Below, piece after piece: positions 22,790 to 33,158 of a stretch of DNA of 64,000 nucleotides. Within the stretch, counting starts at the first letter, position 1, and every line of letters begins with the position of its first letter. This DNA comes from Pontederia crassipes. Taxonomy: Eukaryota; Streptophyta; Magnoliopsida; Commelinales; Pontederiaceae. The position numbers and the translations under genes were made by a program. Where the stretch lies: the NCBI GenBank assembly GCA_030549335.1, contig JAUKPH010000018.1, positions 2,480,001-2,544,000 of the forward strand, given 5' to 3'. The notes beneath the pieces were generated by a model. That model was not told the origin of the DNA. It did no database searches and saw only the letters and a program-made list of their open reading frames with translations.

Positions 22790-23960
22790 AGTTATTGTTA
22801 TCATTCCGGACATTCGACCTAGACGTGCTCGGTCCATGGCCTCGCGGGGATGGATTCTATGTTGGGATCAATCCCTGAATCGTCTGCAATAGCGGAGCCA
22901 ACTGTTGCGACAACTGCTTCGACACATGCCGCGATATCTGCTCCGATAACTACTGCAATAGCTGCTGTGATAGCTGCATCATATTAGGTGCAACAGATGA
23001 GCTCGCAGTAGATGGATCGCCAGCATATCCTCCGATCCTGTTAGGTATCTGAGCGACTGTGCCGAGGCCACACAAGTATCCCCCTCATTTCGTGCCAGCC
23101 ACCTCCTCCCAAACAGCAGGGTCCTCTACGAAATAGAAAAATTATACAATCATATAATATATAAATTATATATCAAGAAACACAAATTAAAAACATGACA
23201 AAACCAACGAAGAAACATTACCTGGTGGCTAAGTACTCGGATCATCTCCATACTTTTCAGCCATTTTCACATTATAATCATCCTAAAAAATTTAAACATT
23301 GTGTATTTCAAAAATAGTGCACTAACGTCAACAACCAAATGACCATGTGATGAGACTTACCAGAAGCCTACAAGCAGTGGGCGTGACTAGATCATTTGTC
23401 TTCCGGCTCTTATGCGTGACCTCTAGACCACACGAAAGTTTACGGGACCACTTATAATAAAGTTTCAAATTTGATAACATAAGTATAAGTCAAAAGTTTG
23501 ATTAATGAAATTTATATGTAAATTACTATGCGTCGTCGATGCTCGTCAAATCGCATCGACCCCACTGTGAGGATGTGGGGCTCGGGCTTCGAAAGATGGT
23601 TAACTCTTGCCTTTTCCGACTTCCTTTGTCATCGTTCATCCGTCCTTTGTGAACATCAAATACTTACACTTTCAAAAACTATAATTTTAATAAAAATAAT
23701 TTAAAAGTAAACATACTTACCACTTCCTACATAAGGGCTCCTAAATCGAGCGCCTAATATGCCTCGGGCATCTTTGTATGCCCTGCTCCAAAGAAATCCA
23801 GCGGACGTGATTACGTTGCGAAACTTGTATAATCGATTTTGGAGACGTTTCGCAGTGACCTCCCCAAAAGCTCTTCGGATCGTCCCTAAACTAAGATCCG
23901 GATGAAACTGATTTGCCTCCTACAAATATAACGTTAAAACTTAGTAATTTTAAAATAATA
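22790..23960 (-). pseudogene. Transposase_24-like second gene of CACTA 3, partial
   Basis: Exon-like minus-strand segments are visible. At about 23750-23930 is FHPDLSLGTIRRAFGEVTAK followed by RNVITSAGFLWSRAYKDARG. At about 23525-23645 is RKRQELTIFRSPSPTSSQWG. Near 23360-23420 is KSRKTNDLVTPTACRLL. A Gln/Ser-rich end (QLSQQLLQ, SRHVSKQLSQQLAPLLQ) follows at about 22870-22990 before a stop. This is the plant Ptta/En/Spm second-gene family. Splice sites were not all resolved and stops are present, so function is doubtful. Confidence 0.6.
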
Positions 23961-24429
23961 TAAATCAAATTATGTAATCCAAATAGAAGATCGTACTATA
24001 AAGGCTCGAAAGATGTCATCCAGCACTTGAATTGGGATATCTTTCCAGGATCCTGCCCCTTCCGGCAAGTGGGAAAGAACGAGAGCACTGACATCCCGCA
24101 CGGTACTAGCGGGTATGAAAGTGGTCCTGTCAATTACAAAGAAGAATTAATTTTCAATGATAACCAAAATTATAATAAAATTTGTACAACTTATTTAACT
24201 TACAGTCGAGCAATATTATTCACAGTGACCACTCCATTATTGTGTAACTCCTCTTCATCACTCGAAGAGGAATAATCATCCGGTACAGTTAAGGTAGGCT
24301 GTGAAGGTTTGACATCATCTACGGATCCTGATATATAATAAATCATTAGTGTCATACCAAATTAAAGTTGTGATAATTTATAGATGTACAATAATGTTCT
24401 CACTTCGATTTATGTATATCGTAGTATGA

Positions 24430-25070
24430 TCAGTGGCAGTTCGCTCGTTTGAATGAATTGAGACAGATACTTATGCTATCGACGGCGTAGCAACTGACAT
24501 TATTTAAAAATAATTAATATAATTAATTGAAAAATGTTAATAACAATAAATATATCACCTGGCGTAAGATGTCGCTCGCCAATGCTAGAATGTGATGAAA
24601 CGTTTGGTATTCTCGCCGGTGACAGTGGGGTAGCAACTATCATCATAAGAAAATACATAACATTTGGCTCCTATTTAAAATTATGGAATATACAAAAAAT
24701 AATCTGGTGTGACATGACGATCGTCTTCGTGCAATCGAGACGTCCCGACTATGTTCGCTGTCGACGATGGAGCAACTGCCATAAAAGCAAAATATTTAAA
24801 AAACTCTATCTCCTACTGTATATCACCTACAATGTGTCACGTACCTAGAGTGATACATGGAGCGGACCCACCAATGGATCGCCTACTATGTGACGAATCG
24901 GCTACGTGCCCCGTCGGCAGCGAAGGAATTGATATTATTAAAAAATAAATTTAACTATTATAACCAACTATAAATAAGCAGCTGACAATAAATATATTAC
25001 CTTGTGTGATGGCTGACTCATCTGGAGTGAACGCCTGGAAGAGCAAGATGACCCAGATGCTCGATCCCTA
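24430..25070 (-). repeat. Region of short, similar exon-like modules in CACTA 3
   Basis: Four segments of about 80-100 bp (near 24555-24640, 24700-24780, 24840-24930 and 25000-25075) are separated by AT-rich spacers carrying 'aataaatatat(c/t)acct'. They begin with similar ACCTGGCGTAAGATG / ACCTTGTGTGATGGC type sequence and are spaced 130-160 bp apart. They look like a duplicated small exon plus intron. No product can be named. Confidence 0.45.
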
Positions 25071-25199
25071 GTAACTATGACTGAAAAAAGAAGGAAGCTT
25101 CTCTTATTATCGGTAACCATATATAACTTAAAAAAGAAATAAAAAGCTTATGTCATTAGAATAACTATGGGATTTATTCGCTTGTTTCGTATTCTGATG

Positions 25200-27061
25200 C
25201 ATTTTCATCATCGTCGTTATAATCTTAGTTCGAGTCATCATCAACGAAATTATCAAAGTTCACATCCAAGAGGTCATTTGAATTGAACTCTTCCATTGGC
25301 TCAGCGTCATCAACCAATTGAAAATTCTCAACTCCAACGGCCACATCAATCATCTAATCCACTCTATCTTCTTGATAGTAATCGTCCATAGGCACATCAT
25401 TGTGTACGGATGATGTTTCATTATCATCTACCATTGTTTTTGCTAAGAATAGTCTACTCCTCACTTTGCATGACGTCCACCATTCATCCTTGGTTCTTTT
25501 CGATGGATACTTAGTGTAGTATACTTGCTGTGCTTGTTCCGCCAATTCAAATGGATCGTATGACTGAAGTCTCGACCGAGGGTTAATATTCACTAATTTA
25601 AACTTTTGATCGATCCGAACTTCTTTCTCTGGATCGAACCAACAACATTTTAGCACCACGACTTTGTTAGATTTTCCCAAATAAGAAAATTCTAGGATGC
25701 CTTCTATAACACCGTAGTAATCAAAGTCGTTGTCCCCGTACATGCTTCCTAGAACACAAATGCCGCTATTAATAGTTGAATGTTGTCGGCTATATTCTTT
25801 TGTATGGAACCGATATCCATTGACTATGACGCCACAGTAGTTAAGAACTTGTTTCTTCGGGCCATGAGTAATCACGCCATCCTCCTACAACATCTTAAGT
25901 TCATCAATCAAGGGTCTTAAGTAAACATCTAAACTTTTGTCAGGAGATCGATGACCCGGATCATACAGGTAAGCAATATATTTTCTCCTCTCATACACAT
26001 GCTTGGAGGCAAATTATAAGGTGTCACAAAAAATTGGCCAACATGAATAAGCAGTACTTGATGAGCCAAATAGGTTAAAGTCATTGGTGCAAAGTCCTAA
26101 TCTAACATTACGTGATTCTGTAGAAAAAGCCGGATGAAGTGTATCAAATCGTCTCCATGCCTCCGCGTCCGAAGAATGTGTAATTGAATTTTAATCATCA
26201 CATGCCCCTTCTCTGTGCCACCTCATAAATAATGTAATTTTTTCAAAATGAAATAGTCATTGTAATCTTGGAACAATCGGAAAGTATCTAAATATTGCAT
26301 TTGCCACATTTTTTCGAACTTTGGGAATTCTTTTTCGGCTTGAATTTAGGCTCGTCACAAATAGAACAACTCATAAGTGAGTTATTTTCCTTGTAGTACA
26401 ACATGCAATGATTGCGGCATGCATCAATCTTCTGATATTTCAACCCTAAATTTCTCATCAACCGGTTGCACTTGTAAAAATGTCTCGATAATTTCTTTGA
26501 AGTTGGAAGCATACTCTTAATAATGGCAAGCATCGGGTCAAAACAACTTTCGCTCATATTAAATTCTGATTTTAAGTTCATTAGTCATGCCACCGCAGAA
26601 AGTGTAGTTTGCTTCACGCATCCATCCTATAAAGGTTCATTTGCTTCTTCGAGAAGATTATAAAACTTAGAAGCCGAAGAATTCGGGTCTTCTTCAATCA
26701 ATGTTTCGCCAACATTTTATCCTATCATTGCATCTCGTATCATGTTCTGTACGAATTGCTCGAGACACCCACAACGGTATCTACATTAATTGTTTCTTTA
26801 GCCCATCTTTCTTCGCCATGAAAGAACCAATTTATGTATGTCAATAAGAAATCATTGTAATATAAATCCTTCTGCACATCATCCACTGATAACATTTGCA
26901 CTTTCGGCATGGACATAAGATTTCGCTATATGAAGAAGCAACACCTTCATTTTGATATGCCACATTAATGAATTCATCAGCACCATCCATATATTCTTCA
27001 GTTATGACGCCATGTTTATCCTTCCAACGACGAATCCAACTACGATCTAGCTTTATCATTT
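25200..27061 (-). pseudogene. TNP2-type transposase of CACTA 3, core deleted
   Basis: Reading on minus from ATG near 27061: KLDRSWIRRW...EFINVAYQNEG with CPCRKCKC (transposase-associated domain). Then come MNLKSEFNMSESCFDPM and the C-x3-CMLYY, C-x2-C block (26288-26581), the TPYNLPP-like stretch near 26010, and IDELKMLWEDGVITHGPKK at about 25860. From there the frame runs directly into DUF4216 (VIVNGYRFHTKEYSR, FKLVNINPRS, EWWTSCKVRSR; 25354-25875) and an acidic tail. The catalytic middle and DUF4218, about 1.5 kb in CACTA 1, are missing. The element cannot move by itself. Confidence 0.82.
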
Positions 27062-27289
27062 CTGTAACGGACAACATTAAGTCATATGTCAATAAATTCG
27101 TGTACTTGAAATGTGTGATTTTGAACTTACGAAGTCCAAAATCACATATTTCAAGTACTTCATCGTCGAATCATAATCTCATTTTATCATCAAGAATGTC
27201 GAAGTACATCCTTAGTAAAATTTATGAGAACACGATCAAAAAGAGATTCTAGAATTATGAAAAAAAATTTATCAAAAAGAAGTTTTAGT

Positions 27290-27505
27290 ATTTAAGTTAA
27301 CCTGCATTAGTAACTGACTTAACAACAATAATTTCAAGTAATTAAGTAGTATTTAACTTAATATGCATTAGTAACTAACTTAACAGCAAAATAATCAAGT
27401 AATTAAGTAGTATTTAACTTAACACGCATTAATTACTAACTTAACAGTAATAGTTTCAAGTAATTAAGTAGTATTTAACTTACATGCATTAATAATTAAC
27501 TTAAA
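27290..27505. repeat. ~60-bp tandem repeat, about 3.5 copies
   Basis: Units contain CAAGTAATTAAGTAGTATTT and a (T)GCATTA...TAACTTAACA part, repeated at close to 60-bp spacing with small changes. They lie between the transposase start and the GC-rich tract of CACTA 3. Confidence 0.85.
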
Positions 27506-27540
27506 TGGTGGCGAACTCGTACCTTCTTAACCGGAGAGAT

Positions 27541-28232
27541 ATGGCAGCGGGGCAGCGGGCAGCGGTGGAGGAAGGCGGTGGGCGACGGCCGACAAAGGAG
27601 CACAGTCAGCAGGCGGACGAAGCGGAGGGGGGAGGAGGAGGCGGCAGTGGAGGCAGAGGGCGGCGGAGGTGGAGGCCAGCGCGGTGGAGGAGGCGGAGGC
27701 GGAGGTGGAGGGCGGAGGGGCGTGGTGGAGGAGGCGGAGGGGCGTGGTGGAGAGGAGGCAGAGGGCGGCGGCGGCGACGGCTGAGGAGGTGGTGGTGGTG
27801 GAGGCGGAGGAGGCGGTGGAAGACCGACGAAGGAGTAGGAGGCGGAGGGCGATGGAGGAGGTGGCGGTGGAGGGCGGCGAGGGGCGCGGTGGAGGAGGCG
27901 GAGGGCGGTGGAGGAGGCGAAGGCTGCGGTGGAGGGCGGCGAAGGGGCACGGTGGAGGAGGCGGAGGCGGCAAAGGGGCGTGGTGGAGGAGGCGGAGGGG
28001 CGCGGTGGAGGAGGTGGAGGCGACAGAGGCAGAGGAGGCTGAAGGCGAAGGAGGTGGAGGGCGGAGGGCGACGGAGGCGGAGGCAAATGGCGGCGGGGCG
28101 GAGGGCGGAGGAAGCGGAGGTGAATGGCGACAAAGGAGTCGGCGGAGGTCGGTGCAAGGTGGTAAAGGAGGCAGAGGTGGCAGAGGCAGAGGCGGTGGAG
28201 GAGTCGATCGTCGGCGTCTAGTGTTGGAGGGG
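27541..28232. repeat. GGAGGCG-type purine-rich low-complexity tract (~690 bp)
   Basis: The + strand is almost entirely made of GGAGGCGGAGG, GGTGGAGG and GGCGGCG motifs, with very little T. Because it lacks A/T-rich stops, long open frames exist on both strands (Gly/Arg/Glu-rich on +, Pro/Ser/Arg-rich on -). They show the repeat's composition and no recognisable domain, and I do not call them genes. Runs of closely spaced GG/GGG make G-quadruplex formation on + plausible. Confidence 0.85.
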
Positions 28233-28292
28233 TAATAGTAAAATAGTAAACAGTGAAAACGAAGAAGAGGGATTAAGGATTTAAGTAAATTC

Positions 28293-28400
28293 TTTAGCGT
28301 CTCCCCAAGACGCGACGCTACGTAGTCGCAATGTAGGCGCCGCATTTAATCAAAATTCGGCTAATGCGACGCTATAGAGAGGCTAATGTGTTGGACAATG
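28293..28400. repeat. CACTA 3 subterminal repeats (right end remnant)
   Basis: Motifs TTTAGCGTCTCCCCAAGACG, GCGACGCTACGTAGTCGC and GCGACGCTATAG match the array at 22093-22550 in inverted arrangement. The array stops about 20 bp before the LTR-like segment without a terminal GTG. Confidence 0.75.
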
Positions 28401-28414
28401 TTGTTGGAGAACTA

Positions 28415-29268
28415 TGTAACGCCCCCAAAATCGCACCTCCCGCCACGTAGGCGGTCGACTTGACCCCGAGGGCGCTATACTATCTACTGCCCTATTGACC
28501 TTGACCATTCAATAAAATGGCTTATGTGGCACTAATAAAATAATAATAAACCTAATAGAAAACCATAAATGTGGAAGAAAGATCAAAATTCCATGAAGAA
28601 CTTTGATGCGGAAATTCATAGTGTCTCATATTATATAAAAACATGCGGAAATTCATGATGTCTTGTAATATAGGAAATGTGCGGAAGAAAAACGTGATGT
28701 CTCTTGAATAATAAAGATAAGTAAACAGATATGTAATGAAGAAGCTCGGAGCGGAATATCAGTCATGTGTAGCATTCTCCAAACTCTACGTCCTCCATTA
28801 GCCCATTAGTTGGCATTCTCACATGCAAAATCCCAATGCAGGAGAATAAAATATCCATGAGCGAGATTGCCCAGTAACATAGCAATAGACGTGAAATAAG
28901 GATCAAAGATGATCAGGAAATCAATGTCTCAATCATATTAGTGCTCTATTCTTTACAATAATAATGCTTTGTCTTTACATTACTCTACTTTTACTTTACA
29001 ATATATCCGCTTTACTTTACAATACTTTGCATTACATTACTTTGCTGTACATTGCTTTACTTTACATTACTTTGCTTTTCAATACTCTGCTTTACTTTAC
29101 TTTGCATTGCTCTGCTATGAGTTGAACTACGTCTTTTACATTACTAGGATATCCTTAGAGTTTGTTGTCCTATGCGAGCTCGATTTTATTAGGTTGGGAT
29201 GCCATATGTGCCTCTCTGATTCACTGATGTCAGTAAGCCCGTAAACGGGAAAGAGGGTGGGTGTTACA
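28415..29268. repeat. LTR-like segment, TGTAAC...GTTACA
   Basis: The segment begins TGTAACGCCCCCAAAATC and ends GGTGGGTGTTACA, so its ends are inverted copies starting TG and ending CA, as in many plant LTRs. No matching 5-bp duplication flanks it and no clear primer site follows, so it may be one LTR of a decayed element. Inside, at about 28965-29120, is an imperfect microsatellite of CTTTAC/TTGCTTTACAT units. Confidence 0.55.
28965..29120. repeat. Degenerate CTTTAC-type microsatellite
   Basis: Imperfect repeats of TTTACTTTACAT/TTGCATTACATT, pyrimidine-rich and without a reading frame of interest. Confidence 0.7.
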
Positions 29269-29565
29269 GCCTCACCCCAATTCGGAAGGTAGAGGGAAGA
29301 ATTTTTACAATTCAGGAACAGTGGTCGGTTACAAGACCTTGTAGGTTTGCTGTCTCCTCAGCTAGCTATCTGTCCCTCTAGCATAATACTTTAATCTTTA
29401 AAGGAAGAGGTGTGACCATAGCATCACCCTTCAATTCGAGATATCGGTGGGAGAACACCTGAAATCTCAGGAATAGTGGCATCTAAGCCAGTAGCTTCGT
29501 TGTCCCCTCAGCTAACTACCTATCCCCCATTGCTTTAACTCTGAACTTTGCTTTAACTTTAGGGG
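29268..29565. repeat. ~140-bp degenerate direct duplication
   Basis: Two copies (about 29268-29400 and 29420-29545) share 'CACC-CAATTCG', 'TTCAGGAA(C/T)AGTGG' and 'TCAGCTA(G/A)CTA(T/C)CT(G/A)TCC'. The unit is probably part of the LTR element next to it. Confidence 0.6.
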
Positions 29566-29766
29566 CAGCACATAGCAATCCCACATCTTTGTCTTTACTT
29601 TAATCATCTTTAGTTACTTATGAAATCTATGGTTTGGGGTCCATTGAAAATCTATGTTTGTACAATAAGACTCAGCTTGTGTAGGTGAACTGGTCAGAGT
29701 CGTAATTAAGATTAGGAATGGATCAGTCCGATTAAGCTTTGATTATTGGGTCTCTGTCGGACCGAT

Positions 29767-30762
29767 CGATTGATAAGGAAGAATCCACATGTATAATTAC
29801 GCAGACCGGTTGATCGTTTAATTAAATGGGTTGACCGGTCTCTGCGGTAAAACAGAGCCGCCAGATTTCTTCATGGATTCTGACAGCCATCCGACCGTCG
29901 ATTGACGCCGACATCAATATAAAAAAATAGAAAATAACTTCAGGATTATAATGAATTAACTATACGCATCAATAGATCCTTAATTCTTTGTCTATGGGAT
30001 TAAAACGCTAAGGGTACCTTTTTCGTCGGGAATCGGATTCGTCGGATCACCGCTCGTCGTCCGTCGATCACCGGACGTTCGCCGTCGCCTGAAAGGATTT
30101 GTCTATGTCCTGCCGTTCGCGTACGCCGGTCGTCGGACGAGAGGGAAAACGAAAAGACGAGAACCGAAAGAGCGAGAGAGAGGAAGAGAGAGAGAGAGAG
30201 AGTGAGAGAGAGAGTGGGAGAGAGGGTGTACGAGAGAGTGGGGGGAGAGAGAGTGTGAGAGAGTTCCCCCCCGATTGATAAGAAAGAATCCGCATGCATA
30301 ATTACGCAGACCGGTCGATCGTTTAATTAAATTGGTTGACCGATCTCTACGGTAAAACAGAGCCACCGGATTTCTTCATGGATTCTGACAGCCGTCCGGC
30401 CGTCGATTGACGCCGACATTAATATAAAAAAATAAAAAATAACTTCAGGATTATAATGAATTAACTATACACATCAATAGATCTTTAATTCTTTGTCTAT
30501 GGGATTAAAACGCTAAGGATACTTTTTTTGTCGGGAATCGGATTCGCCGGATCACCGCTCGTCGTCCGTCGATCGCCGGACGTTCACCGTCGCCTGAAAG
30601 GATTTGCCTATGTCGCTCGCGTACACCGATCGTCGGATGAGTGGGAAAAGGAAAAGACGAGAACCGAGAGAGCGAGAGAGAGGAAGAGAGAGAGAGAGTG
30701 AGAGAGAGTGGGAGAGAGGGTGTACGAGAGAGTGAGGGGAGAGAGAGTGTGGGAGAGTCCCC
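29767..30762. repeat. 505-bp tandem duplication, two copies
   Basis: Copy 1 spans 29767-30271 and copy 2 30272 to about 30762, nearly identical. Both start CGATTGATAAG(G/A)AAGAATCC and end in a (GA)n-rich stretch. The copy 1 tail ends in a C-run directly abutting copy 2. Arg/Ser/Leu-rich open frames on minus follow from the GA repeat and are not genes. The unit is possibly an untranslated internal part of an LTR element. Confidence 0.88.
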
Positions 30763-31500
30763 TTGGTCGGCCGAGGGAGGTGAAACCAACGGTCATTCGT
30801 CTCATTTTTTTTATTATTTTATTTCATTTACAAGAGGCGTCACAAACTAAGTTAGAAAAAATGATAGTTCGAGAACCACTACTAAAGTTTATCTACATTT
30901 TTCATTTTTTTTATTTTTGTAATCCTACTTATTATCTTTCGGTCACCAATCAAGCCATATAGAAGTGAGAGAAACTCCAAATCTATCTCATGAATCATTT
31001 GAGTGAGACTGGAATAAATAGGAGTTGAATTGATTTGATGTGTATTAATAAATCATAAGTTGTGTACTCTCTAGAATACTTTTGGACTTCTGAAAGCTTT
31101 GATGCAGATATCCAAACTTTTGGAAGGTCATTTGGACGTTCGGATTGATATTGATTCGGACAGCTGTATGTACTCGGACGTTCGATCATACTTCGATAAA
31201 AAAAAAATTCAGTTTTGGCTTTTGGATGTTTCGGATGTTCGAATCACGTGGCTAGTCATTTGAACTTTTGATGTTTCTAAGAGTTTGATCCAAGGGGTTT
31301 TGACATCCAAAATTGCTAAGGTTATTCTCAATGGACAAGTTCATACATTTCTAGTGGATCGAACTTTTTAGTAGGGTCGTAAGTCAATATGTTTTCATCC
31401 AATTTTCAAAGCACGATCATTTATAATATAAAGAAACATACTATATAATATATGTCATGTTCCAAAAAATATTTTTAAACATTTTAATAATCAAGTTGAG
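30763..31500. other. AT-rich spacer
   Basis: No gene seen. The stretch 31070-31330 has repeated 'TTCGGA-GTTCG' / 'TTTTGGA' words, as found in some LTR elements; similar words recur near 37130-37260. I cannot assign it. Confidence 0.4.
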
Positions 31501-31944
31501 CTTCATATGCCAAACGTTGCAAAAAAAACGTTGATTATCGATGGTCAAAATCATCGATAATCAGCCTAAAAATCATCGGTAATACACTGACGATTTTTCG
31601 GACGGAATCGATCCGTCAGAAAAACGATCGTCGCAAATCGATTTGCGACGGTCGTAAAAAATTCGTTGGAAATATCGACGGTTCTAATCGTCCGAAAATA
31701 TCCGCTCGACGGTTCCAACCGTCCGAAAAGTCCCGACGGTTCTAATCGTCGAAAGTTTTCAATGGTTGTAACCGTCCGAAACTTCCGGTGGTTCCAACCA
31801 TCAAAAGTTTTCGACGATCGTCTCAACCGCCGAAACTTTCGACGGTCACAAATCGTCAAAACTTTCGGCAGTCGGTCATTGCAACCATCGATCTTTCGGC
31901 GGTCGCAACCGTCGTAAAAAATTTTTTATAAATAAAAAAATTAG

Positions 31945-32270
31945 CGCCCGGATCGGACCGCGGCCAGATCCGGCAGCCCACGGCCAGATCCGGCCGCTCA
32001 CGGCCAAATCCGACTGCTCCCGGCCAAATCCGATCGCTGGCTGCCAGATCCGGCAAGCAGCGGTCAGATTCGGCTGTCAGGCGCCAGATCCGGCAGCCCG
32101 CGGCCAGATCCGGCGGCCTGCGGCGGGATCTGGCCGCCAGCGACGGGATCCGGTGGCCTGCGGCTGGATCCGGCGGCCTGTGGCTGGATCCGGCCACCCG
32201 CGGCGGGATCAGGCTGCCAACGGCTGGATCCGGCCGCCAACGGCGGGATCTAGCCGTCTGGCGGTCCGGG
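31945..32270. repeat. 20-bp satellite inside element 4
   Basis: About 16 units of a 20-bp motif close to CGGCCAGATCCGGCNGCCNG, with later units changed to CGGCTGGATCCGGC and CGGCGGGATC. As 20 is not a multiple of 3, the frame rotates and three units give a 20-residue period in the open minus-strand frame. That frame is a by-product of composition. Confidence 0.88.
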
Positions 32271-32509
32271 TGGAGAGAGAGAAAGAAGGGGAGAGGAACG
32301 CCGGCTGGATGGGTCGCCGGTGGTCGATGTCCGGTCGGGAGGCTCGCCGGCAAGGAGAGGGAGAGAGAGAGAGAGGAGAGGGAAAAAAATAGAAATAGAG
32401 GGAGAGGGAGAGGAGAGGGGATATATATATATATATAATATATATATATAAGATGAAAAAGCGGGAAAACGATAAAAAAGTGGGATAATCAAATTTTAAT
32501 TACCGACGC

Positions 32510-33110
32510 TCCGACCGTCAGAAAAGTAAATATTAATATTTTTTAAAGTTACCGACGGTTGTGACCATCGGAAATTACGACGGATGGATATCCATCGGAA
32601 ATATTGACATTTTTAATCGTCGAAAAATAAAATAATAATATAATAAATAAAATAATTTATTATTTTTATTTCCGCGGTTGTGACCATCGGAAAATCGGTC
32701 AAAAATTGCGGCGGATGGATATCCGTCGAAAATATCGACGTTCCTTATCGTCGAAAAATAAAATAATAATATAACAAATAAAATAATTTATTATTTTGAC
32801 CGTCGAAAAATCTGTCGGAAATTGCAGCGGATGGATATCCGTCGGGAATATCGACGTTCCTAATCGTCGAAAAATAAAATAATAATATAAAAAATTACAT
32901 AATTTATTTTTTCATTTCCGACGATCGTAATCGTCAGAAAATTCGTCGAAAATTGTGACGGATTGCTATCCGTCGAAAATATCGACGTTCCTAATCATCA
33001 AAAAATAAAATAATAATATAAAAAATTATATAATTTATTTTTTCATTTCCGACGGTCGTAACCGTCGGAAAATCCGTCGGAAACATTTTCGTCGCAAATT
33101 ACGACGGATT
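32510..33110. repeat. ~115-120-bp subterminal tandem repeat, 4-5 copies
   Basis: Each unit has TTTCCGACGGT-GT-ACCGTCGGAAAAT, then GACGGAT-G-TATCCGTCG-AAATATCGACGTTCC, then AAAAATAAAATAATAATATA. Units repeat toward the right end of element 4. Confidence 0.85.
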
Positions 33111-33158
33111 TCTATCCGTCGAAAATTGCCCTCGAAAAATGACAATTTTCTTGTAATG

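Larger units (their letters stand above)
22093..28400 (-). mobile_element. CACTA transposon 3, internally deleted, 5' end lost
   Basis: The left terminus CACTATAAGAAAATT at 22093 is followed by about 450 bp of subterminal motifs (GGCGCTA, GACGCTA, TAGCGTC in both orientations). The same motifs reappear at 28293-28395 at the other end. Genes run on minus: TNP2-type transposase (27061 to about 25200), then a Transposase_24-like gene (to about 22790). The matching right terminus (...TTTTCTTATAGTG) is not present; an LTR-like segment starts at 28415, so the end was probably lost there. Confidence 0.85.
31520..33158. mobile_element. Non-autonomous CACTA-like element 4
   Basis: Both flanks are packed with CGACGG/CCGTCG motifs in both orientations (31540-31925 and 32500-33130), as in CACTA 1. 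The right end TGACAATTTTCTTGTAATG at 33158 is a one-base variant of a CACTACAAGAAAA terminus (CATTA). The left end is not clear; about 31510-31530 is the best estimate. No transposase remains: the middle holds a 20-bp satellite and a GA-rich stretch. Confidence 0.65.

Noticed and set aside
27505..28345. Five or more overlapping long open frames (up to 272 codons) on both strands
   Set aside because: They come from the GGAGGCG low-complexity tract, have no domain, and consist of Gly/Arg/Glu or Pro/Ser/Arg runs.
29767..30762. CRISPR-like direct repeats here and in the 54-55 kb array
   Set aside because: Units are adjacent long tandem copies without unique spacers, in plant nuclear DNA.
30000..30805. 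Ser/Leu/Arg-rich frames on minus around the GA repeats
   Set aside because: Repeated LSLSLS/RTPSLP words are translations of the (GA)n stretch and occur identically in both tandem copies.
31856..32353. 165-codon Pro/Arg/Asp-rich minus-strand frame
   Set aside because: Built from a 20-bp satellite whose frame rotates every unit; no evidence of selection for a protein.
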